A stretch of DNA of 41,093 bases, taken from assembly GCA_016219065.1 (NCBI GenBank), contig JACRCK010000197.1, positions 1-41,093 on the forward strand, in the 5' to 3' direction. Every line of letters starts with the position of its first letter. The first letter of the stretch is position 1. The notes under the pieces were generated by a model. That model did no database searches. It was not told the DNA's origin and worked only from the letters and a program-made list of their open reading frames with translations. This stretch comes from Deltaproteobacteria bacterium. Its GTDB lineage: Bacteria; Desulfobacterota; RBG-13-43-22. The position numbers and the translations under genes were made by a program. Of the stretch, positions 1 to 7,400 are shown piece after piece.

Positions 1-114
1 GGCGTCCTTGATGCTGTTCACGGCCATCAGGACCACCTCTTCGGGATCGTGCGAATGGGAGATGGCCTGGGTCACTTTCAGGATGGTATCATAGTTCAAG
101 ATGTGCCTTTTCAT
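1..114 (-). CDS. GAF-domain protein, N-terminal part only
   Basis: Only the first 38 codons are in the window; the rest lies to the left. The start is ATG at 112-114 (minus strand), preceded by a strong purine-rich ribosome binding site (AGGAAGGAGGAGCT). The visible peptide begins MKRHILNYDTILKVTQAIS and continues with SHDPEEVVLMAVNSIKDA. This matches the N-terminal helix and first strand of small GAF-domain proteins that are common in Desulfobacterota. GAF domains bind small ligands or serve as sensory modules; the ligand here cannot be told. A full-length histidine kinase or a stand-alone GAF protein are both possible. The gene is divergent from the dehydratase gene at 334. Confidence 0.6.
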   Translation of the reverse strand, partial: MKRHILNYDTILKVTQAISHSHDPEEVVLMAVNSIKDA

Positions 115-242
115 AGCTCCTCCTTCCTGTCTGAACAGGACGATTGAATGGGGTGGAAGAAAAAGACGTGGTTCCTGTACACCATAAAAGGTTATTCTTT
201 ATTGTAGTTCCGCTTCACCGGTAGTCAATATAAAAAAATCGC

Positions 243-273
243 TTGACAGCAACGGGGGTCCTGTCTGTACATA
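243..273 (+). promoter_or_regulatory. possible sigma-70 promoter for the dehydratase gene
   Basis: A perfect -35 hexamer TTGACA (243-248) is followed after 19 bases by TACATA (268-273). The spacing is slightly long and the -10 is imperfect, so this is only a candidate. It lies 60 bases upstream of the coding start at 334. Confidence 0.3.
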
Positions 274-283
274 AAATAAAAAA

Positions 284-318
284 AAGAACATTCAACATCG
301 AACGTCCAACATCGAATG
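284..318. repeat. 'AACATCGAACGTCCAACATCGAA' family intergenic repeat, copy 1
   Basis: A run of near-decameric units (ATTCAACATCG, AACGTCCAACATCG) abuts the start of the dehydratase gene. Related copies are at 13652, 17920, 21878 and 26758. All are between genes. Function unknown. Confidence 0.6.
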
Positions 319-333
319 TGGAAGGAAGAAAAG

Positions 334-1782
334 ATGGCTCTTAAGACCGGAAAAGAATATCTCCAATCGATTGAATCCCTGGGCCTGGAGGCCCACATCC
401 TGGGCCAAAAGACGGGGGACCTGCCGGAACACGGCCTGGTGGAACCCTCGCGCCGGGCCGTAGCCTTCACTTACGACGGCGCCCACGACCCCGCGACCCG
501 GGAACTGTTCTGTGTGCTGTCCCCCTTGACCGATGAACCGGTCAACCGCTTCACCCACCTCCACCAGAGCCGGGAGGACCTGATCAACAAGGTCAAGCTC
601 CAGCGTTACTGCGGCCACCAGACCGCCTGCTGTTTCCAGCGCTGCGTGGGGCTCGATGCCGCCAACGCCATTTTCAGCACCACCTTTGAATGCGACCGGA
701 AACACGGGACCTCCTACCACCAGCGGTTCCGGGACTACTGGAAATGGATCCAGCAGTCGGACCTGCTGGTGGACGGGGCCATGACCGACCCCAAGGGAGA
801 CCGGGGGAAACGCCCCAAGGATCAGCGGGACCCCGACCTGTTCTTACGGGTCAAGGAACAACGGCCCGACGGGGTGGTGATCAGCGGGGCCAAGCTGCAC
901 CAGACCGGGATGCTCAATTCCCACGAGGTCCTGGTCATGCCGACCCTGACCCTGCGGCCCGGCGAGGAAAGCTGGGCCGTCTGCTGCGCCGTCCCCACCA
1001 CGGCCAAAGGGATCCGCCACATTTACGGCCGGCAGGCCAGCGACACCCGGAAGCTGGAACTCTTTTCGCTGGACGTGGGCAACCCCACCTTCGGCGGTCA
1101 GGAGGTGATGACCGTTTTCGAAGACGTCTTCGTTCCCCAGGAGCGGATCTTTCTGAAAGGCGAGGTGGATTTTTCCGGTATCCTGGTGGAGCGCTTCGCC
1201 TCCTATCATCGCCAGAGCTACGGCGGCTGCAAGGTCGGGGTGGGCGATGTCCTCATCGGGGCCACGGCCTTGATCGCCCGGCTGAACGGCGCCGCCGAGG
1301 CCAGCCACATCAAGGATAAAATCGTGGAGATGATTCACCTCAACGAGACGATCTACGCCTGCGGCCTGGCCTGTTCCGCCGCCGGCGAGGCGACCCCGGC
1401 CGGCAACTTTCAGGTGAATCTGCTGCTGGCCAATGTCTGCAAGCTGAACGTCACCCGTTTCCCCTACGAACTGGCCCGACTGGCCACCGATATCGCCGGA
1501 GGGCTCCTGGGCACCATGCCTTCAGCTGCCGACCTGGAGGACCCCGTGGCCGGTCCTTACATCCGGAAATACCTGGCCGCTTCGCCGGACGGATCGGTCA
1601 TCGACCGGATGAAGGTGCTGCGCCTGATTGAGAATTTGGTGGCCGGGGCCGGCGCAGTGGGTTATCTCATCGAGTCGATGCACGGGGCCGGTCCGCCCAT
1701 GGCCCAGCGCATCATGATCGGCCGCCAGGCCGATCTGGAAGGCAAGATCAATCGGGTGAAAGACCTGCTGAAACTGAGCTGA
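334..1782 (+). CDS. abfD: 4-hydroxybutyryl-CoA dehydratase / vinylacetyl-CoA delta-isomerase family protein
   Basis: 482 residues, the usual length of this FAD- and [4Fe-4S]-containing family, which dehydrates 4-hydroxybutyryl-CoA to crotonyl-CoA by a ketyl-radical route and belongs to the HpaB/HpaH fold. Every residue remembered as important in the Clostridium aminobutyricum enzyme has a counterpart: CFQRC (Cys100 and Cys104), HQT (Thr191), Glu257, and the HRQSYGGCK block giving His292, Tyr296, Cys299 and Lys300. Glu447 in ESMHGAG is the likely counterpart of the C-terminal catalytic Glu. The start chosen is ATG 334 because GGAAGGAAG lies just upstream; an in-frame ATG at 316 lacks a ribosome binding site. 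No other 4-hydroxybutyrate pathway gene is adjacent, so the true CoA-ester substrate may differ. Cytoplasmic. Confidence 0.85.
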   Translation: MALKTGKEYLQSIESLGLEAHILGQKTGDLPEHGLVEPSRRAVAFTYDGAHDPATRELFCVLSPLTDEPVNRFTHLHQSREDLINKVKLQRYCGHQTACCFQRCVGLDAANAIFSTTFECDRKHGTSYHQRFRDYWKWIQQSDLLVDGAMTDPKGDRGKRPKDQRDPDLFLRVKEQRPDGVVISGAKLHQTGMLNSHEVLVMPTLTLRPGEESWAVCCAVPTTAKGIRHIYGRQASDTRKLELFSLDVGNPTFGGQEVMTVFEDVFVPQERIFLKGEVDFSGILVERFASYHRQSYGGCKVGVGDVLIGATALIARLNGAAEASHIKDKIVEMIHLNETIYACGLACSAAGEATPAGNFQVNLLLANVCKLNVTRFPYELARLATDIAGGLLGTMPSAADLEDPVAGPYIRKYLAASPDGSVIDRMKVLRLIENLVAGAGAVGYLIESMHGAGPPMAQRIMIGRQADLEGKINRVKDLLKLS

Positions 1783-1823
1783 TTCTCAACGGGGTTCAAG
1801 GATTGATGGTCTCGCAAAAAGGT

Positions 1824-1908
1824 GTCATTGCGAGCGGAGCGAAGCAATCCCCCAGCGCAACTAGCTGATCCCTGGGGATTGCTTCGTCGCTTCACTCCTC
1901 GCAATGAC
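1824..1908. repeat. 'GTCATTGCGAG' palindromic repeat, copy 1
   Basis: The ends GTCATTGCGAGCGGAGCGAAG and the inverted form ending CTCCTCGCAATGAC form a long imperfect hairpin of about 85 bases with GCAATCC near the centre. Other copies are at 13516 and 33057. It lies between the convergent dehydratase and pbpC genes and could act as a transcript end or as a REP-like element. The remaining bases to 2031 hold no recognisable gene. Confidence 0.75.
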
Positions 1909-2031
1909 TGCCTTGAAAACTTTTTGCGAAATCATCAAGGATTCGAAGAGTTGCGGGGGAAAGAAAGAAGAATTTTCTCCCGGCAGTTTTTCCCTTGAAG
2001 CCTGGAAGCCTTGAATCCTGCCGTAAAAGGC

Positions 2032-4194
2032 TTACTTTACTGAAAAGCTGACCTGGTCGAGAACCCGGTTTTCCCGGTCCACGATGGAAAGGACATGGCT
2101 TCCCCGCTCCGGCTTCCAGAGCCACAGCGGTTCGGTAACGCCGGTCTTCCGCTCGTTCAAAACCCATTCCCCCTGAGCCGTCTCCGGTTGAAACCGCAGG
2201 GGCACTCGCTGGCGGCCTTCGGGGATTTCCGGGTCCAGGCGGAACTGTGTTTCCGGAGGCGGATAGACGATGCGGGGCCTCTCGTGGAGGGTGTCCCGTC
2301 GGACCGGCGCCACCGGTTGCCGGCCTTGAATAAACCAGTCCGCCCGCCGCGGCTCCAGTTCCGGCTGAAAGGAAACCTCGGCCCGGACCACCCCGGCGGG
2401 GGCCCGGGGCGGCCGGGAGGGTCGCCGGGCATGGAGGAGGTTCATCAGGTCCAGCCAGATGGGGGCCGCGCCGGACACGCCGCTCACGTTGCGCATGGGC
2501 TCGCCGGAAAAATTTCCCACCCAGACTCCCACCGTATAATCTTCTGAAAAACCTAGGCACCAGTTGTCCCGCATGTCCTTGCTGGTTCCGGTCTTGACGG
2601 CCGTCCAGAAACGGGTGGCCAGAGGACTCTCCAGCCCGAAAGTGGTCCGGCGGGCCTCCCGATCGGCCAGGATATCGGCGACAATAGCCGCCGCCCGCGG
2701 GTCCATAACCGGCACCGCCTTTCCAGTCGCTTCCTCGGGCCGCAGGGTCGGGATGCTCCAGCCCCCTTGGTTGGCCAGGGTCCGGTAGGCGTTGGCCAGT
2801 TCCCAGAGGGTGACCTCGGCCGACCCGAGGGCCAGGGAATAACCGTAGTAGTCTTCGTCTTCCGCCAGGCTCTCGAAGCCCAGGTCCTTTAAACGGGTAA
2901 GAAAAGGTTCCAGGCCGACCAGGAGCAATGTCCGGACCGCCGGAATATTGATCGAGGACGAAAGGGCCGTCCGGACAGTGACGGTCCCCCGGAAAAGGCG
3001 GTCATAATTCTGGGGGACATACAGCCCCGTGGCAGTGGGCACCTGGAGCGGGGTATCGTCGAGCAGGGAGGCCGAAGTCAAGAGGCCCCGTTCAATGGCC
3101 AGGGCGTATAAAAAAGGTTTGAGCGTCGACCCGGCCTGACGGCGGGCCAGGACCCCGTCGGTCCAGGGGGCGCTGGCAGCCGGCCCGCTGTTGCCCACGT
3201 AGGCCAGGACCTCGCCGGTCCGGTTTTCCAGGATCAGCACGGCCCCGTCGAATACCCGGCTTGCTTTCAAGCCCTCGAGATGGCGGGCCATGGTCTCCAG
3301 GGCCGCCCGCTGCAGCCGCCCGTCCAGGGTGGAGCGGCAGGAGGCCTCTCCCGCTTTCAGCAGCCTCCGGGCCGCCTGGGGCGCCAGGGCGATGGCCGGC
3401 CGGATACGGTAAGGCAGCCGGAGATTTTCCTCGGCCAGGGTTTTCAGGTCTCGGGAAGGAACGTTCGCGCTCTGGGACCGACCCAGCCGGACAGCCTGCT
3501 GTACGACGGTTTCGATGGAGGCATTGGGCGCCGTGATCAGGGCGGCGAGAAGCAGGGATTCCGTTTCGGTCAATCCGTCGGGGGTCTTGTCGAAGAGCCC
3601 CCGGGAGGCCGCGGCGATCCCCTGCAATTCCGACCGGTAGGAGACCAGATTGAGGTAGGCTTCCAGGACCTGTTCCTTGGACCAATTCCGTTCCAGGGCC
3701 CGGGCGGCCCGTATCTGGGCCCATTTTTGCGCCCAGGTCCTGCGCCCTTCCCGGGGTTTGAGCCTTTTATCGAGCAGGCCGATCGTCTGCATGGTGATCG
3801 TACTGGCCCCGCGGCTTTTTTTCGAAAAGGGCACCCGCAGGGCGGAGGCGGCCAGGGCCGGCCAGTCCACCCCTCCATGCTTATAAAACCGCCGGTCCTC
3901 GGCCCGGATGACCGCCTCCAGCAAGGCCGGGGAAATCGCTTTCAGCTCCACCCATTCCAGGCGCCGGCCCTGCCGATCGATCCGCATTTCATGCAGGACT
4001 CGACCCTGGCGGTCCAGGAGCCGGGCCTCCGATGACCTATGATCGGCCTTGACCTTTTCGAAGGACGAGGGAATCCGCGGATCCGCGAGGGTAAGCAGCA
4101 GCGCCGCCGGAACCAGAAACAGTATCAGACCCAGCCCGATAGCCACCCATTTGACCACACTTTTAAACGATGTGTTTCTCAACTTCCGCGACAT
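2032..4194 (-). CDS. pbpC: penicillin-binding protein 1C (bifunctional peptidoglycan glycosyltransferase/transpeptidase)
   Basis: 720 residues. A short cytoplasmic tail is followed by one membrane segment (about 13-37), placing the catalytic domains in the periplasm. The family 51 glycosyltransferase domain carries the EDRRFYKHGG motif with catalytic Glu99. The penicillin-binding transpeptidase domain shows all three motifs: Ser356-x-x-Lys359 (GSTLKP), Ser413-x-Asn415 (SSSINIP) and Lys533-Thr-Gly (KTGTS). The C-terminal ~90 residues fit the BiPBP_C domain found in PBP1C. It lies directly downstream of the alpha-2-macroglobulin gene on the same strand. This pairing is widespread: the macroglobulin is thought to protect the periplasm while PBP1C repairs the wall. 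The 211-base gap between them is filled by a repeat. Confidence 0.95.
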   Translation of the reverse strand: MSRKLRNTSFKSVVKWVAIGLGLILFLVPAALLLTLADPRIPSSFEKVKADHRSSEARLLDRQGRVLHEMRIDRQGRRLEWVELKAISPALLEAVIRAEDRRFYKHGGVDWPALAASALRVPFSKKSRGASTITMQTIGLLDKRLKPREGRRTWAQKWAQIRAARALERNWSKEQVLEAYLNLVSYRSELQGIAAASRGLFDKTPDGLTETESLLLAALITAPNASIETVVQQAVRLGRSQSANVPSRDLKTLAEENLRLPYRIRPAIALAPQAARRLLKAGEASCRSTLDGRLQRAALETMARHLEGLKASRVFDGAVLILENRTGEVLAYVGNSGPAASAPWTDGVLARRQAGSTLKPFLYALAIERGLLTSASLLDDTPLQVPTATGLYVPQNYDRLFRGTVTVRTALSSSINIPAVRTLLLVGLEPFLTRLKDLGFESLAEDEDYYGYSLALGSAEVTLWELANAYRTLANQGGWSIPTLRPEEATGKAVPVMDPRAAAIVADILADREARRTTFGLESPLATRFWTAVKTGTSKDMRDNWCLGFSEDYTVGVWVGNFSGEPMRNVSGVSGAAPIWLDLMNLLHARRPSRPPRAPAGVVRAEVSFQPELEPRRADWFIQGRQPVAPVRRDTLHERPRIVYPPPETQFRLDPEIPEGRQRVPLRFQPETAQGEWVLNERKTGVTEPLWLWKPERGSHVLSIVDRENRVLDQVSFSVK

Positions 4195-4209
4195 CCCCTG
4201 CCCATTGGA

Positions 4210-4404
4210 AAGACAGAGATCAGAGGACAGAGATCAGAGATCAGATAAAAGCAAAAAACTGAAATCTCCGCCCCCTGTTCTCCCCCCTCTGTCCCCGACC
4301 TCTGATCTCCGTCCTCCGTCCTCCGTCCTCTGTCCTCTGTCCTCTGTCCTCTGTCCTCTGTCCTCTGTCCTCTGCTCTCCGTTCTCTGTCCCCTGACCTC
4401 TGTC
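4210..4404. repeat. TCCTCTG tandem heptamer array with an inverted partner
   Basis: Positions 4299-4404 consist of the 7-base unit TCCTCTG or TCCTCCG repeated about ten or more times with a few degenerate units at each end. A shorter array of the opposite strand sense (AGACAGAGATCAGAGG...) lies at 4210-4244, so the two could pair into a long imperfect hairpin. It occupies nearly the whole gap between pbpC and the macroglobulin gene. Copy-number variation by slippage is plausible. Confidence 0.75.
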
Positions 4405-4405
4405 T

Positions 4406-7400
4406 TTATTTCCTTACTTCCATTTTAGGATTCGGCAATTCCCCGAACATCTCCGGTGAATAGAGGGCCTCGACCCGGGTCTCGGGCAGATAAAAGGCGC
4501 CTTCGTTGTTCAGCCGCAGGGTATATTCCAACGACCATTTCCCTTTCGGCACGTATTGGTAGTAGACCCGCAAGGCCTCGAAAGACCGTTCCCGATAGGT
4601 CTCCCAGGCCCCTCCCCGCCGGTCTTCGTCTTCCGCCAGCAGGTTCGAGTCTCCGGCCAGGCCGCCCCCCAGGATCCGGGACCCGGCCGGGATGGGATCG
4701 TTGACCACCACCCAGGTCCGGTCCGCCTGGGCCTCCAGATCGAGACGCACCCGGAGGACGTCGCCTCGGCTCCAGACGCCTTTAACCTTTTGTTCCACCG
4801 GGGTAATGGTTTTCCGGATGCCGTAACCGCTGGAAAGAGGTTGCGTAAGCGGGACGGCGGCCAGGCTTTGAACTGTGGCCCAGGGGCTGCCGCCGCCCCG
4901 GTGGGTCAGCTCCAGCGTTTCTTTCCCCGACGGCCAGGGGAAAAGCCACTCCCGGCCGGCCGGTTTCCCGGCCCAGTCCTGGGCTTCCGTTTTCCGGCCG
5001 ATTACCGCTTCGGTGCTGCCGGTGACCGGGACCTGCTCATAACGGGCCCCGAACTTTTCCAGGGCCTGGAGGCCCCAGGCATTGGCCAGGGTCGCGTCCC
5101 AATGGCCTCTTCTCATCCGCTCCAGCAGGCCCCGGGCCAGGCGGGGATGGTCCTCCTGCCAGCCCTCCAGGGGCAGGGTGGTCAGCAGCACCCGGACGGC
5201 GTTGGTATCCGGTGTAGCCATAAGCCACCAGAGGTTATCCGTCTTTTCCGTGGCGAGGGCCAGCATGGTCCCCTGGAGGTTCAAGCGGGAACGCAAAACC
5301 GTCTCGGCTTCCTTCAGTTTTTTCGACCGGTCGGGGACCGCCGGCAGCCGCTGCAGGATGTTCATCCAGTCCAGAACCGACGAAGTGGGCCAGCGCGGCG
5401 GTTCAATGACCAGGGTGCCCAGCGTTTTAGGATCGGCTTGTCCGTACCGGGACAGGGCTTCCAGGGCAGTCAACTTCCGCAAGGGCAGATCGGCCGCGGG
5501 CGGCAGGGCCTGACGGATCACCCGGCCCTCCACGAATTCCTTCAGGCCCTGGAGCAGCGAAGTCTTCAAGGGTTCGGGGATTTCCTTACCGGCTTCCTGG
5601 CTGATGGCCAGGAGGTAGGCGGTCATGATTTCACTGCCCTGGCGCATTTCGGGAAAATATTTGGCCAACCCCTTTTCGTCCAGGTAAGCGGGCAGATCTT
5701 CCAGAATGGATTTCCAGAGGGCCGGCTCACCCAGTACTAGGGCCTTCGAAACCCGCTGTTCCAGGCAACTGTAGGGATAGCGTTTGAAGTATTCAACCAC
5801 CCCTCCCAGGCCCTCGGCAATCTTCGGCCGCAGCATCAGGCGCACCCCTCCCCGGCCGGGCAGGGCCCCGGCGGGCCGCTCCAGTTCCAGACGGACCGGC
5901 GCTTCCAGACGGCGGAGCGTTGCCTGGAAAGTCCGGACCGGAACGGCCGGAATGACTTTCTGGGAAACCTTGATCCGGTCCCGGGCCTGACCTGCCGCTT
6001 CCCTGACCCAAACCTCGTATTCCAGTTTCTCCAAGCCCAGGGGCGCCGTCATTTCCCAACCGGTGTCCCGGGCCTCGCCGGCCGGGATCGTTTCCAGAAC
6101 GGGCTGCCGCTCCTCCCTTTTTTTTCCGGCGTTCACGACCAGTCCGGCCTCTACCTTCATTTCCCGGGAAGAGGCGTTGCGCAAGGTAAAACCGGCCTGG
6201 AAACGGTCCCCTTCCCGGACCAGCGGTGGAATCCCGGAAAGGACCATGAGGTCCTGGGTGGTGCGGATGGCGGTCTCGCCGGTGCCGAACAGCCCTTCCC
6301 CGGAGTTGACCACGGCCACTATCCGGAAGGAAGTCAGGGAGTCGTTCAGCGGGAAACGGATGATCGCCTCCCCGTTTTCATCCAGGGGAACCGACCCTTT
6401 CCAGAACAGGAGGGTGTCGAACAATTCCCGGGTAAACTGCCGCCCCCCGCCGCCCCCCTGGGGCCGGGCCTTGCGCCCGAAATGGCGCTTGCCCACCACC
6501 ATCATCTGGGCCGTGGCGGTCTGGACCTCGCACCCGGCCCGCTTCATCATGGCCTCGAGGAGCTTCCAGCTCTCGTTGGGCTTCAGCTCGAGCAGGCCTT
6601 CGTCGACCACGGCCACCGCCGCTTCGCTGCCCCGGGGGGGCGCCGCCCCGGAGGCGGTCTGCACCTTGATTCGGGCGACCGCGGTCTCGCGGACCTTATA
6701 GGTCGCCTGTTCCGGCCGCACCTCCACCCGCAGTTCATGAGCCCTCCAGCCGACACGGATTTCGGTCAGGCCCAGCTTGTAGGCCGGCTTGCCCGGATCG
6801 AAGGTGGCTGTGGGCCGGGTTTCCGGAATCCGACCCCGGACCGTCAGGGCCGACACGAACACATTGGGCGCGTAATGCTCCTGCACCGGTATCTCCACCA
6901 GGGGATCGGCCCGGGTTATTTTTTTGACCATCGCCTCCAAAACGCCTTCCCGTTCCACCGTGATCAGGGCCGTAGCTTCCCGAAAAGGCAAGCGGACCTG
7001 AAAACGGGCCTTTTCGCCCGGTTCCCATTGTCTCTTTTCCGGGATCAGATCGATGCGGTCGTCGTTATGGGCCTCGAACCAGGCATCCTCCTCTCCCGGG
7101 ATCCAGGCCGTCCAGTGGGCCAGGGAGGGCCGCCCTTTTTCGTCGGCCGCTTCCGCCTGGATAAGCAACGAACCGGCGACCGCGGACGGCCCTTCACAGT
7201 ACAACACTCCCCGTTCATCCGTCCGTCCCCCACAGTGGGCACCGGCCTCGACGATTTCGGACAGGTTTTCATAGGCATAAAAACCGCCGGCCAGCCGCTT
7301 GCGATGAGAAAAAAACTTCCGCTCGAAAAGGCGCGTCTGCACCAGGGTCCCCGGCCGCGGCCGTCCGTTCAGGTCCAGGATCACGACCTGATAGCTGAGG

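Noticed and set aside
4299-4404. TCCTCTG array as a CRISPR
   Set aside because: Seven-base units without spacers, and no cas gene; this is a tandem repeat.
4556-5740. 394-codon plus-strand frame opposite the macroglobulin gene
   Set aside because: Low-complexity shadow frame; the thioester-bearing minus-strand frame is the real gene.
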